A stretch of 64,000 nt of DNA from Stigmatella aurantiaca DW4/3-1 (GCF_000165485.1 NC_014623.1:248001-312000), one strand, 5' to 3'. Counted from the stretch's first letter, positions 15,167 through 23,806 are shown. Numbers and translations: made by a program. Notes: a model not told the origin generated them from the letters alone.

Positions 15167-16318
15167 CTACCGTGCCGGGGCCTGGACGTGGATGAGTTCG
15201 GGCGTCTTCGCGGGGGGGCGCCCCACTTCCTGCTCCGGGGTGGGTCGCCGCTTTCGCTCGATGGGCTCCAGCTTCACGGGCTTGCCCGTGCGTGCCGACT
15301 CGTACAGCGCCGACACGATGCGCACGTCCGCCAGCCCCTCCCAACCATCGGGCTCCGGGTCCTTGCCCTGGAGGATGCAGTCGCTGAAGGTGACGAGCTC
15401 CGCGGCCAGCTGATCTCGCGAAGGCGCCTTGCCCCGGCGGGTCTTCCCCCGGCTCTTCAGCGTCCAGTGGATGGGCCCCTTCGCCTCGTAGGCGTTCTCC
15501 AGGTGCAGCTCGCCTTGCGTCCCCACCAGCCGGTAGGTGGCCACCGCCTCCGCCCCGAAGCTCACGTTGAAGGCCGCCAGCTTTCCTTCCGGAAAGCGCA
15601 TCACCACCGAGGCCGCTTCCTCCGTCTCCGTGAAGCGCGCATCCCCGCTCCGGTCGTAGAAGGCGAACACCTCCACTGGCTCGGCCCGGAACAGGTAGCG
15701 CGCCGCGTTCACGCAGTACACGCCAATGTCCCACAGCACCCCGCCGCCCTTGTCCGCCTCGGCGCGGATGTTGGGCGTCTTCAACTGGAAGCAGAACGTG
15801 GAGCTGAAGAGGCGCGGTTCGCCCAGCTTGCCCTCCCGCACCGCCTTCACCGCCTGGAGGTTCGCCTTCTCGAAGTGCAGCCGGTACGCCGTCATCAGCC
15901 GGACATCGCTCTCCTCGCAGGCGCCAATCATCTCCCGGCACTCCGCCTCCGTGGTGGCCAGGGGCTTCTCGCACAGCACGTGGGCGCCCGCGCGCGCCGC
16001 GCGCACCGCGTACTCGGCATGCATCGTGTTGGGCAGGACGATGTAGACCGCCTCCACCTCTGGCAGCGCCAGGCACTCCTCGAACTGCTCGTAGCCGAAG
16101 ACGGGCACCCCGTGCTTCTTGCCCAGCACGCGCGCCTTCTTGGCATCGCCGCTCACCAGGGCCACCAGCCGCGAGTTGCCGCGCGCGTGTGCGAAAGCCG
16201 GCAACACCGATTCCTGCGCGAAGTGGCCCAGCCCCACCACCGCGTAGCCCACCTGCCGCTTTGCCTTCGCGCCCGTCCGCCGCCGTGTGCCCTGCTTGCC
16301 ACGCTGCCGTTGTGCCAT
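15167..16318 (-). CDS. Gfo/Idh/MocA-family NAD(P)-dependent oxidoreductase
   Basis: 383 residues starting at ATG 16318 with GGAGG seven bases upstream. After a basic N-terminus of about 20 residues comes the Rossmann motif YAVVGLGHFAQESVLPAF, then the family signature AGAHVLCEKPLATT (EKP with the catalytic-region Lys) and the GGGVLWDIGVYCVNAARYLF helix of the C-terminal alpha/beta domain, as in glucose-fructose oxidoreductase. Probably oxidises or epimerises a sugar or sugar derivative; substrate unknown. Cytoplasmic as no signal peptide is seen. Monocistronic, 168 bp downstream of the lipoprotein gene. Confidence 0.9.
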   Translation of the reverse strand: MAQRQRGKQGTRRRTGAKAKRQVGYAVVGLGHFAQESVLPAFAHARGNSRLVALVSGDAKKARVLGKKHGVPVFGYEQFEECLALPEVEAVYIVLPNTMHAEYAVRAARAGAHVLCEKPLATTEAECREMIGACEESDVRLMTAYRLHFEKANLQAVKAVREGKLGEPRLFSSTFCFQLKTPNIRAEADKGGGVLWDIGVYCVNAARYLFRAEPVEVFAFYDRSGDARFTETEEAASVVMRFPEGKLAAFNVSFGAEAVATYRLVGTQGELHLENAYEAKGPIHWTLKSRGKTRRGKAPSRDQLAAELVTFSDCILQGKDPEPDGWEGLADVRIVSALYESARTGKPVKLEPIERKRRPTPEQEVGRPPAKTPELIHVQAPAR

Positions 16319-16428
16319 TCCCTGCCTCCGAATGCTTGCCGGAGGAAAAACTCCGCATGCCGGATGGAGGGAGCAACACGCTCCACGGCGCCTGGCTGCC
16401 CGCTCCCTCTGGGCGCTCCCACGCCGAA

Positions 16429-16462
16429 GGGCCCGGGGGGCGGTGCTCCGCGCCCCGGGCCC
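16429..16462 (-). terminator. Strong GC-rich hairpin after the lipoprotein gene
   Basis: GGGCCCGGGG (16429-16438) pairs perfectly with CCCCGGGCCC (16453-16462) around a 14-base loop, 24 bp beyond the stop of the minus-strand lipoprotein gene. No T-run follows, so intrinsic termination is plausible but not certain. Confidence 0.5.
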
Positions 16463-16486
16463 TGGGTCAGGCGATAACAGGCCCTG

Positions 16487-16978
16487 CTACTTGGCCATGT
16501 CGTGCTGAACCTTCGAGTCCGGGTGGGTCGTCTCGGGGACCGTCTGGTCATTCATGGTGCCCGCGCCCCCCGTGCCCCCCAGCTCATTCGTGGTGTTCGA
16601 GGGCGGGTTGTTGTGCAGGTCGCCCTGGGTGACCTGGGTATCGAACGAGTCCGGGGAGGTCATCGTGCCGGAGCCCCCGGTGCCGTTCACGTCCGAACCC
16701 GTGTTGGGCTCCACCGGCGTCACCTGTCCCCCCGCCCCCCCGGTGCCGAGGTCTGCCCCGTTCTCGATGTCACGGCTCTGCGTGGTGTCCTCGGTACTCG
16801 TGCTGCCGCTCGTGCCCGAGCCTCCCGTGGCGGGCATCGGTGTCTGCGTCGCGGGCAGCGGGTTTTCGTTCTGCAGGCCCGAGCCGCCCATGGCCGGGTC
16901 CTGCCGGGGCCGGTCTTGACAGCCCACCAAAGCCAGCGCGGAGGCCACCGCGCCCAGTACCATCATTCGCTTGAACAT
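16487..16978 (-). CDS. Gly/Ser/Thr-rich lipoprotein
   Basis: 163 residues with a lipoprotein signal peptide (MFKRMMVLGAVASALALVGC, lipobox LVGC). The mature part is a low-complexity chain with repeated GGSG/GTGGAG motifs spaced by 15-25 polar residues (ATGGSGTSG, GTGGAGGQ, GTGGSGTM, GGTGGAGTM), likely unstructured. Role unknown; may be an outer-membrane-anchored linker. The gene stands alone on the minus strand. Confidence 0.75.
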   Translation of the reverse strand: MFKRMMVLGAVASALALVGCQDRPRQDPAMGGSGLQNENPLPATQTPMPATGGSGTSGSTSTEDTTQSRDIENGADLGTGGAGGQVTPVEPNTGSDVNGTGGSGTMTSPDSFDTQVTQGDLHNNPPSNTTNELGGTGGAGTMNDQTVPETTHPDSKVQHDMAK

Positions 16979-17150
16979 GTGCCTACCTCCCTATGGGATT
17001 GGAGCTCCCCGTCGTTGCTCCTTAAGGGTTGGGTTGCTCTGGGCAGAAGGCATCGGCCCCGCCAGGGGCCTTGTCCGCAGGGTTCCGATGCAGGCGGGCA
17101 GGGGAGGGGTGGTGCTCCTGGGGGTAGGCAAAGGCCGGCGGGCGCGGGGG

Positions 17151-18041
17151 TCAGCGCTTGCGCCGCAGCACCATCAGCGCGTACTGAAGCCCGCCATCGA
17201 GCAGCCCTTGCTGAAGCCGCAGGTGCTCGCGCTGGGAGACCGAGCGCGGGATGATGCCGGGGCGCCGCGGGGTCTGGGCCTCCTGTTCGCGTGCGAGCAG
17301 GTCCATGGTCAAGGTCCAGAAGTTCACCGTGCGGTAGGCCAGGTCTTGGTAGAGCTCGAGCTCCAGCCCCGCCAGGCTCGCCGCCCGGAGGTACTCGTCC
17401 GTGGTGCCAATCCGCGTGTGCCAGTACCGGTTGAAGGGAGAGGCCAGCTCCGGGCGCCCGAGGAAGCAGTCCACGAGCAGCAGCGTGCCGCCGGGCCGCA
17501 ACAGCCGGTGCACGTGGTGGAACCAGGCCTGGCGGGGCAGGTAGCACGAGCTCTCCACCGCCACCACGCGGTCGAAGTAGTCCCGGCCTGGCACCTCCAG
17601 GGCGTCGCACAGCAGCACCCGCACCCGGTCCGTGGCCCCCACCTGGGCCGCGAAGCGCTGAATCCACGGCACGTGCGAGGGCACGATGGTGACGGCCGTC
17701 ATCTGGGCCCGGTGCTCGGTGGCCCAGTACAGCGAGCTGCCGCCCAGCCCACAGCCCACGTCCATCACCCGCTTGCCGGCCCAGGACTCGCCCACCGCGT
17801 AGGACATCTCGCGCAGCAGCACCTCCTGGGCATCGTGGATGCGCACCCGCAGCGCCTGCTCCGTCATCCCCGGCGGGGGCATGTCGTCCACCAGCCCCGT
17901 GTGGTAGTGCACCCGGGGGCCGGGGCCGTAGCGGCGCAGGATGCTCTCCGTCTTGGCGTCGTAATACGAGGAGACCTCCTCGGACGGCTCGCGCCCCCCG
18001 GTGGCTGGACTGACGAGCGCGAGCGCTGGCTTGACGTTCAT
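17151..18041 (-). CDS. SAM-dependent class I methyltransferase
   Basis: 296 residues beginning at ATG 18041, in an ATGA overlap with the preceding prenyl-synthase-like gene. Motif I VMDVGCGLGGSSLYWA, VVAVESSCYLP (motif II/III area) and LLRPGGTLLLVDCFLGRP (post-motif) are those of sterol/quinone-type C- or O-methyltransferases (UbiE/ERG6-like fold). The N-terminal YYDAKTESILRRYGPGPRVHYH is the usual lead-in for that group. Last gene of a four-gene overlapping operon with a histidine kinase and an isoprenoid-type enzyme; methylation of an isoprenoid or prenylated product is an inference from that context. Confidence 0.85.
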   Translation of the reverse strand: MNVKPALALVSPATGGREPSEEVSSYYDAKTESILRRYGPGPRVHYHTGLVDDMPPPGMTEQALRVRIHDAQEVLLREMSYAVGESWAGKRVMDVGCGLGGSSLYWATEHRAQMTAVTIVPSHVPWIQRFAAQVGATDRVRVLLCDALEVPGRDYFDRVVAVESSCYLPRQAWFHHVHRLLRPGGTLLLVDCFLGRPELASPFNRYWHTRIGTTDEYLRAASLAGLELELYQDLAYRTVNFWTLTMDLLAREQEAQTPRRPGIIPRSVSQREHLRLQQGLLDGGLQYALMVLRRKR

Positions 18042-18766
18042 GGCACGACCTCCTGAAGAATGGGTTCAATGCGCCGCAGCGCCGAGTCCAGGCACCGCAG
18101 CCCCTGTGCCCGCACCCGCTCCACCGCGGCTTGCGCCCAGCGCATCACCTGGCGCTGATCCATCTCGGACATGCTGAAGAAGCGCAGGTCCCGGCTGCGG
18201 ATGTCCTCGGCCACGTGGGCGGCGATGCCCAGCCCGTAGCCCACCGTGGACTGGGCCTCCAGCCGCGTCCCCGCCCACAGCAGGTGCAGGTACGCGGCCC
18301 ACTGCTGCCCGGCGAGCCCCTCGGCCACCTGCTGGAAGAGCGGCGCCGTCCACTGGCGCGTGCGCACCTCCAGCGCCTGGGGCCCCGCGGCCATGGCCAG
18401 CCCCCGCGCGGCCTCCGCCATCACCCGCTCGGACAGCTCGGACTGCGCCAGGGTGGCCCAGGCCAGGTTCTGCAACAGGAACTGCACATAGGGGCCCACC
18501 CGCGCGGGCTCCTCGTAGTAGGTGCAGTCCCCATCGCACAGATCATCGGCGAGGTTGCCCGCGGCGAAGCCCAGGAAGATGCCCACCGCGCGCGGCAGCA
18601 GCAGCTCGCGCCGCAGGCCCGCCTCCGTGCCCGCCTCGTACAGCAGCACCAGCGGCCCCGGCTGCGCGGCCTCCAGGGCCATCACCACGTCCCGCTCGGC
18701 CGCCGCGGGCAGCGACTGGCGCCGCAGCGTGCGCAGCGTCTCCTGGTAGATGACGCCGGCGCTCAT
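18038..18766 (-). CDS. Polyprenyl-synthase-like (class I isoprenoid fold, ComQ-like) protein
   Basis: 242 residues from ATG 18766, which overlaps the kinase stop (ATGA). The sequence holds two Asp-rich motifs in the right order: AGNLADDLCDGDCTYYE (DDxxD) after the first third and GIAAHVAEDIRSRDLRF near residue 175, where E-D-I-x3-D stands for the second DDxxD. Spacing and the GIA.x.. lead-in are like trans-isoprenyl synthases, and especially short ComQ-type peptide isoprenyl transferases. The protein is shorter than housekeeping FPP/GGPP synthases (about 290-350 aa). The second motif is not canonical, so it might transfer rather than elongate a prenyl chain. Coupled to a membrane kinase and a methyltransferase. 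Confidence 0.65.
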   Translation of the reverse strand: MSAGVIYQETLRTLRRQSLPAAAERDVVMALEAAQPGPLVLLYEAGTEAGLRRELLLPRAVGIFLGFAAGNLADDLCDGDCTYYEEPARVGPYVQFLLQNLAWATLAQSELSERVMAEAARGLAMAAGPQALEVRTRQWTAPLFQQVAEGLAGQQWAAYLHLLWAGTRLEAQSTVGYGLGIAAHVAEDIRSRDLRFFSMSEMDQRQVMRWAQAAVERVRAQGLRCLDSALRRIEPILQEVVP

Positions 18767-20109
18767 CGCTGGAACTCCTGGGGCAGCAGCACGCGCAGCA
18801 CCGAGCCCCCGGACTGCGCGTTCTGCCACTCCAGCAGGCCCCCGCTGGAGCGGATGAGGCACTCGCTGGTGTACAGCCCCTGTCCGGCACCGGGGGGCTT
18901 GTGGCCTGGGGCAGGCTCCTGGAGCTGCTCCGGCGAAATCCCCGGCCCATCATCCGAGATGATCATCTCGAGCCTCCCACTGTAGGTTTCAGTCCGGGCG
19001 GTGATGTGCACCCGCCGGGCGGCGCGCGAGCCCTCGCGCTCGCACGCGCAGGTGACGAGGTTCTCCACCACGCGCCGCAGCGTGGTGGTGCCGCCGCGCA
19101 CCAGGGCCCGCAGGGGCTCGGTGCGGTTCACGTCCACTTGGATGTCCACGTCCGGGTAGCGCACGACCAGGCTCTGGCGGACCGAATCCAGCACGGACAC
19201 CAGGTCCACGGCCTCCGGGTCGCTGCCCATGACGCGGCGGCTCTTCTGGCGCATGTCCGCCACGCGCTCGCGCAGCGCGGTGAGCTGCTCCTGGAGTTGG
19301 CGCACGAGGGACTCGTACTCCGTGCGGCCCGTCTGGCCCCGGGGACCGCCCATCACCCGGAGCATGTCCGCGGCGGCCCCCGCCGACAGCAGCCCGGTGT
19401 GCAACTCCTGGGTGTGGTGGAGCACCTCGGTGAGCGCCTGGGACAGCCGGCCCACGTCGCGCTCCTGGTGCTCCAGCATCTGGGCCTGGACGGCGCCGTG
19501 CAGCCGCTCCGCCTCGGCGCGGATCCGGTCGTGGCGCACGCTGAAGGTGCCCAGGTACAGCTCGGCCAGCAGGGCCGATGGGCCCATGACGGCGAAGAGG
19601 GCCAGGTGCTCCCGGGTGCTGGCGAAGGTGGCCGCCAACCCCAGCGCCAGCGCCGTGCCCACGGCGAGAAACGGGGTGTGGAGGGTGACGCGGAACAGCT
19701 GGCCGTGGAAGGCGGCGGTGAACAGCAGCAGGCCGCCGAAGGCGGTGGCGCCCTTCAAGGCCGACAGCGCCATCAGGCCCGCCAGGAAGAACTGGAGGCC
19801 CGTGGTGCCCACGAGCGCCAGCACCCACCCCCACGTCTGGATGACCCGGCGGCGGCGGTGCAGCAAGGCGAAACCGAAGTCCACCAGCGCCGGCAGGAAG
19901 CACAGCAGCGCGTTGCCCAGGGGCAGCGCGAAGAGTGCGTCCGAGCCGGGCGCCCAGTGGATGGCCGTGAGCATCACCCCCACGAGGGCCAGGAGCACCA
20001 GCCAGGAGCTCACGCTGCTGGCCTCCAGCACCTCGGCGGGGTGCTGCTCCCGGACCCAGCGTTGAAAGGCCGCCTGGACGGTGGCGCGCATGGAAGCCAG
20101 GAGGCTCAT
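18763..20109 (-). CDS. Membrane sensor histidine kinase with polytopic N-terminus
   Basis: 448 residues from ATG 20109 (ATGA overlap with the 99-aa gene). The first 200 residues hold about six hydrophobic segments (WLVLLALVGVMLTAIHW, ALLCFLPALVDFGFALL, WVLALVGTTGLQFFLAGLMA and more), with no extracytoplasmic domain of note. A coiled coil (IRAEAERLHGAVQAQMLEHQ) leads to a poorly conserved dimerisation segment with LTEVLHHTQELH, then an ATPase domain with N box VVENLVTCACE, G1 DDGPGIS and G2 GAGQGLYTSECLIRSSGG. The dimerisation helix is not a textbook HisKA box, so which His is phosphorylated is uncertain. No response regulator lies next to it. Confidence 0.85.
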   Translation of the reverse strand: MSLLASMRATVQAAFQRWVREQHPAEVLEASSVSSWLVLLALVGVMLTAIHWAPGSDALFALPLGNALLCFLPALVDFGFALLHRRRRVIQTWGWVLALVGTTGLQFFLAGLMALSALKGATAFGGLLLFTAAFHGQLFRVTLHTPFLAVGTALALGLAATFASTREHLALFAVMGPSALLAELYLGTFSVRHDRIRAEAERLHGAVQAQMLEHQERDVGRLSQALTEVLHHTQELHTGLLSAGAAADMLRVMGGPRGQTGRTEYESLVRQLQEQLTALRERVADMRQKSRRVMGSDPEAVDLVSVLDSVRQSLVVRYPDVDIQVDVNRTEPLRALVRGGTTTLRRVVENLVTCACEREGSRAARRVHITARTETYSGRLEMIISDDGPGISPEQLQEPAPGHKPPGAGQGLYTSECLIRSSGGLLEWQNAQSGGSVLRVLLPQEFQR

Positions 20110-20405
20110 ACGGCGGTGACGATCAAGCCCGGGGGCAGTGCCCTGCTCTCTTCGAGGACCCGCTCCGCGAGGGCGTTGAGCTCCTCGACGAGGGTGGCCT
20201 GGCCGGAGCGCACGATGCGCACCTCCACCTCGCCGCCCGCGAGCACGTGGTGCAGCGCCTCCAGCACCGGATGGATGTGAGGGCTGAACGCCAGGGTCTC
20301 CCCGGAGCCTTCGAGGGCGCCCAGCGCCTGCACCCGCTGGAGGTACGTTCCCACCGAGGGGGTGAATGACATTGGAACGACGAGGTCTTTTTGACCGTTG
20401 CTCAT
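20106..20405 (-). CDS. Small hypothetical protein, first gene of the kinase/prenyl operon
   Basis: 99 residues from ATG 20405 with AAGGGA upstream; stop overlaps the kinase start. No Cys or Trp, no signal peptide and no membrane segment; a mixed alpha/beta pattern (GGEVEVRIVRSGQATLVEEL, NALAERVLEESRALPPG) suggests a small globular regulatory protein. I do not recognise the family. Tight coupling with the kinase implies joint function, for example as a cytoplasmic regulator. Confidence 0.6.
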   Translation of the reverse strand: MSNGQKDLVVPMSFTPSVGTYLQRVQALGALEGSGETLAFSPHIHPVLEALHHVLAGGEVEVRIVRSGQATLVEELNALAERVLEESRALPPGLIVTAV

Positions 20406-20798
20406 GAATGTTCCCTTTCCGTCGCGCAGTCCATGCGTGACAAGTGAGCCAGGCGAGGCGCCTGCTCAGGACACGTGGATGAGTGAGAGGGCTTTCGTGA
20501 AGAAACGGCGGCTTCGCGGTGCTGCGGCGGCCAGCTCAGCCAGGGCCATGGAGGGGGCGCGGCGGCGGACGCCGGACCGGAGACTCCTTGAATGGAGAAC
20601 CATGCCCAAGGCCTTGGGCTTGCATCGCGTGAGACATCATGTGGACTCCCCCCCTCGGATTCGGGCGCAGACGGTGGTCTGGCTGAATCCTTGCCGTGGC
20701 GAAGAACACCCGTCGCGCCACAGCCAGCCTCATGAGAACCGATTGCCGATGGACAAGTCAAATGTGGGGGTTGACGCGTCCGGACAGGCCGCGGGGGC
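20406..20798 (-). other. Intergenic region upstream of the kinase operon
   Basis: About 390 bp between the start of the 99-aa gene and the end of the methylase-like gene, both on the minus strand. The frames that are open across it have an implausible composition (Pro/Ser/Arg/His-rich) and no good ribosome-binding sites. The promoter of the operon should lie here; I could not pick a convincing -35/-10 or sigma-54 box. No small gene for a signal peptide with a Trp-containing tail was found. Confidence 0.5.
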
Positions 20799-21494
20799 TC
20801 AGCGCAGCTCCAACGCCTCGGTCAGGCGCAGCGCCCGGGCTTTGCGGGCGCGCTTGCGGCTCAGCTCCACCCCCACCGCGTCCAGCCCCAGGGCGTTGGC
20901 CACCGCCAGCACCGTGCCGTGCCCGCAGAAGGGGTCCACCACCGTCCGGGTGGGGGTGTGCTCCTGGATGAAGCGGCATGCGGCCAGACAGGCCCGCACG
21001 CCCATGCCCCGCGTCCACGTCACCTCGCCCGCCTCGGGCAGCACGTCCGCCGTCGCCTTGCTCAGCGCCAGCCGCACGCCCCGGGAGAAACCCAGCAGGT
21101 GGGAGTACGCGGGCCGTCCGAACGTCACCGTTCCGGGTGGCCGCCGGCACACCACCTTGTGAAAGAGCGTCTCCTGCCCGGCCTCCTCCGCCGCCCGGCT
21201 CACCAGGTAGCCTTTGTCCACCCACGTCCCCTCGTGCTTCACGTCCGTCTGGTAGAAGAGGGCCACCCCCTCGGGGGGCACCTTCGCCATCACCAGCGCC
21301 GCGGCGCGGATGAACCACTGCTTCCACTCCGCCAGCGAGAGCGCGGGAAACTCGGACAGGTCCGGCAGTGACGTGATGACCGAGCAGCCCTCCAGCACGC
21401 CCCGGCCCGACAGCCACGCCACCGCCTCCGCGCACTCCACCGTCCGGCGTCCCGGGGGGGGGGGTGTATTTTCTGCCTCGCCGTGCTCCGCCAC
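20799..21494 (-). CDS. DNA-methylase-like SAM-dependent methyltransferase (circularly permuted motif order), with G11 tract near start
   Basis: 231 residues if started at GTG 21494. An N-terminal SVITSLPDLSEFP looks like the catalytic (T/N)(S/P)PP-type motif IV of N4/N6 methylases (here TSLPD), and the SAM motif VVDPFCGHGTVLAVANALG with VGVELSRKRARKA comes at the C-terminal end, giving the order IV then I as in beta-class amino-methyltransferases. It could methylate DNA, RNA or another target. An 11-base C run (G11 at 21454-21464 on the plus strand) sits about ten codons after this start; an alternative GTG beyond the run exists but has no clear ribosome-binding site. So the start is unsettled. 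Confidence 0.65.
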   Translation of the reverse strand: MAEHGEAENTPPPPGRRTVECAEAVAWLSGRGVLEGCSVITSLPDLSEFPALSLAEWKQWFIRAAALVMAKVPPEGVALFYQTDVKHEGTWVDKGYLVSRAAEEAGQETLFHKVVCRRPPGTVTFGRPAYSHLLGFSRGVRLALSKATADVLPEAGEVTWTRGMGVRACLAACRFIQEHTPTRTVVDPFCGHGTVLAVANALGLDAVGVELSRKRARKARALRLTEALELR

Positions 21495-21611
21495 GCGTCC
21501 TCCTCCTCGCGCCTGGGCGAGGGCGGGCAGGATGCGGCGGCGTCTTCAGGGCGTCAAACCGAAGCAGGATGTGGGCCCCGGAGGCCGCCGGCGCGGTAGA
21601 GTGGCGCCACC

Positions 21612-22286
21612 ATGAAGCCATCCGCCAAACGCCTCTTCGAGCAGTCTCGGGCCCACCTCGAGAAGGGCGAAGTGGGCAAGGCCGTGCATGTCCTCAAGCA
21701 GGCGATCGCGGAAGAGCCGGACGACGTCTCGCTCTGGGCCGAGATGTACCGCCAGTGCATGCTCGCCAAGTCCCCGCAGAGCGCGCTCACCGCCGCCCGG
21801 GAGCTGCGGCGCATCAACCCCGCGGATGCCAACTACATCTACATGCATGGCATCGCCGCGCTCACCTCCGGACAGGCCCAGGAGGCGGCCACCCTGCTGG
21901 AAGAGGCGCTCCAGCGGCTGCCCCAGGCCACGCACGTGCGGCGCACGCTCGTCCAGGTGCTCGAGGCGCTCAAGAAGCCCGAGCGCGCCCGGCAGATTCT
22001 CCAGGAGGCGGTGGACCGCGCCCCCACGGATCCCGTCGCGGTGAACGACCTGGCGCTGCTCTTGCTCAAGCAGGGCGAGGAGGGCAAGCGCACCGCGGAG
22101 CCGCTGTTGCGCCGGGTGCTCTCGGCGCACCCGGATGATCTGGCCACCCACCTCAACCTCGCGCTCGCGCTCGCGGATCGCGACGCCGAGGCCGCGCTGG
22201 ATCATGCCGACCGCGCGAAGGAGTCTCCGGATCTGGCCATTCGCGAACAGGCCCAGCGCCTGTATCAGCTCCTCGTTCGCCACTAG
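21612..22286 (+). CDS. TPR-repeat protein
   Basis: 224 residues of tetratricopeptide repeats, clear from the first helix pair (LFEQSRAHLEKGEVGKAVHV, then AIAEEPDDVSLWAEMYR) through YIYMHGIAALTSGQAQEAAT and AVNDLALLLLKQGEEG to the end; about five to six repeats and nothing else. No signal peptide, so a cytoplasmic protein-protein adapter. Divergent from the methylase-like gene, 117 bp away. Confidence 0.85.
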   Translation: MKPSAKRLFEQSRAHLEKGEVGKAVHVLKQAIAEEPDDVSLWAEMYRQCMLAKSPQSALTAARELRRINPADANYIYMHGIAALTSGQAQEAATLLEEALQRLPQATHVRRTLVQVLEALKKPERARQILQEAVDRAPTDPVAVNDLALLLLKQGEEGKRTAEPLLRRVLSAHPDDLATHLNLALALADRDAEAALDHADRAKESPDLAIREQAQRLYQLLVRH

Positions 22287-22526
22287 GCCCCATTGCCCTG
22301 ACCCCTCAGGGGGGGAGGCTGCCGCCCAAGGGTTGCTTGGGCAGCAGAGCCCTTTCCTGCACTCACCATTTGCCGGCCGTGGCATTGCCAAGCGGTCCTG
22401 ACTCGCTAAACAATGAAGTCAAGAAACACAACGGAGTCCTGATTTTCAGGTTCCGGGGTGTGGGCCGGCCTCCTGGGGACGCGGGTGCGTCAGGCGGGGG
22501 GCCGGAAGGCGCGAGGAGGCAAGGCA

Positions 22527-22976
22527 ATGTCCTGGAACATGTCCTTCGAGTATCAGGCGGAGCACGACATCGTTCACGCCCGCTTCAACCGGTGCTTGTT
22601 GGTGAGTCCGGCGGATGTCGACCGGTGGAAGGCAGACGTGGAGGAGAAGCTCGCGGGGTTCGGCCGCCGGGTGGATCTGCTGGTGGACCTGGATGGGCTG
22701 GAGGTGACGTTCACCGTGGGACGGCTGTTTGGGCAGGCCCGGCGGGAGGTGCTGGAGCGCTTCACCCAGCGCGCCAACTGCTATGGCGGCGATGAGACGA
22801 CGCGGATGTTCCTGGCCACCAGCGGTGTGCTTCACGGCCGGCCCATGGCGCACCTGGACAGCTTCGAGGCCGCGCTGGCGGCGATGAGGGCCGAGCGCGA
22901 GGCCTCCCGCCAGAGAGTCTTTGCCCCCTTCTCGGGGGCCCCTCAGTTTGATGATGCCCACGCGGCCGGCGGATAG
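22527..22976 (+). CDS. Small SpoIIAA/STAS-like hypothetical protein
   Basis: 149 residues; ATG 22527 is chosen for the AGGAGG 8 nt upstream. The pattern of a strand rich in charged residues (MSFEYQAEHDIVHARFNRCL), a helix (DVDRWKADVEEKLAGFG) and a hydrophobic strand (RVDLLVDLDGLEVT) is that of SpoIIAA/STAS-like domains, and a similar protein is found at 42107. No Ser phosphorylation motif could be identified with certainty. Function unknown. Confidence 0.6.
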   Translation: MSWNMSFEYQAEHDIVHARFNRCLLVSPADVDRWKADVEEKLAGFGRRVDLLVDLDGLEVTFTVGRLFGQARREVLERFTQRANCYGGDETTRMFLATSGVLHGRPMAHLDSFEAALAAMRAEREASRQRVFAPFSGAPQFDDAHAAGG

Positions 22977-23065
22977 CCAGCCAGGGGGGGGAGCGGTTTC
23001 GCCAGGCTTTCGCACGGCCCGGCCTGCCCCTCGGGCACGCCGGGTATGATGCGGGCCAAGGGGTA

Positions 23066-23806
23066 ATGAAGGAACTCATCGAGCTGCTCAGCCAGTATGA
23101 CCCTTCATACTCAAACAAAATCCGGGGGGTGTCTGGCGAAGAGCTGGCCGAGTTGGAGAAGTGGGTGGGGCGCCCGTTGCCCGCGCAGCTCAAGGCGTTC
23201 CTTCGCCACCTGGGAAGGGAGTCAGGAGACTGGCTCTCTCCCAGGTTCCGGGTGCGCTTCGAGGCGATCTGGCAATTCTACCTGGAGAAGGAGCGGCACC
23301 AGCTGTCGCCTCGCTACATTTTCATCGCGGCGAGCGAGCAGCCTCCGGACCGCGCCTATTTCTGCGACTGCGGCCTGCTGGCGGAGGTCGAAGACTGTCA
23401 GATTGTTTCTGCTCGCCAGGGAATGGCGCTCACCTGGGCTGGAGCCTTCTCGTTCGCCTTTCCCTCGCTGAAGGACATGGTGTTCCAGGAGGCCTTTCAG
23501 TCCAAGCGGATGGCGGCGCTGCCCTACCGGGCCTTTCTGCGGCCGGTGAACCGGACGGCGGACTACGGGGCCACCGAGACGGCCGCGATGATCCTGGAGG
23601 ACCTGGAGGACCTGATGCCCCGGCTCGGGTTCCGGCGGCTGCCCCAGACCAGCGCCTGGAACCCGTTGTTCGAGCGGGGCGATGCGGCCCTGTGCGCCCA
23701 CCATTCCCTGGAGCCTGGGGAGGTGCGGGTGGTGCTCGCCGCCTCGGATGAGCGCGAGCGGGAGCGGTTGCTGAAGACAATCCGGGACGCCACGCTGTTG
23801 CTTTGA
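23066..23806 (+). CDS. SMI1/KNR4 (SUKH) family protein
   Basis: 246 residues with the SUKH opening GVSGEELAELEKWVGRPLPA followed by LKAFLRHLGRESGDW, and YIFIAASEQPPDRAYFCDCG in the expected strand region. SUKH proteins are mostly immunity proteins against polymorphic nuclease toxins, though some are plain cytoplasmic regulators. No toxin gene is adjacent, so it would be an orphan immunity gene. Start ATG at 23066; the upstream GGGG before it is a weak ribosome-binding site. Confidence 0.75.
   Translation: MKELIELLSQYDPSYSNKIRGVSGEELAELEKWVGRPLPAQLKAFLRHLGRESGDWLSPRFRVRFEAIWQFYLEKERHQLSPRYIFIAASEQPPDRAYFCDCGLLAEVEDCQIVSARQGMALTWAGAFSFAFPSLKDMVFQEAFQSKRMAALPYRAFLRPVNRTADYGATETAAMILEDLEDLMPRLGFRRLPQTSAWNPLFERGDAALCAHHSLEPGEVRVVLAASDERERERLLKTIRDATLLL

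Noticed and set aside
15042-16379. Minus-strand frame overlapping the Gfo/Idh/MocA gene in another frame
   Set aside because: Same strand but different frame; the Rossmann and EKP motifs are only in 15167-16318, and this frame is Gly/Ala/Arg-rich shadow.
20406-20761. Small open frames upstream of the kinase/prenyl operon as a possible ComX-like signal precursor
   Set aside because: None has a ribosome-binding site with a short length and a Trp close to its C-terminus; no support for a precursor gene.
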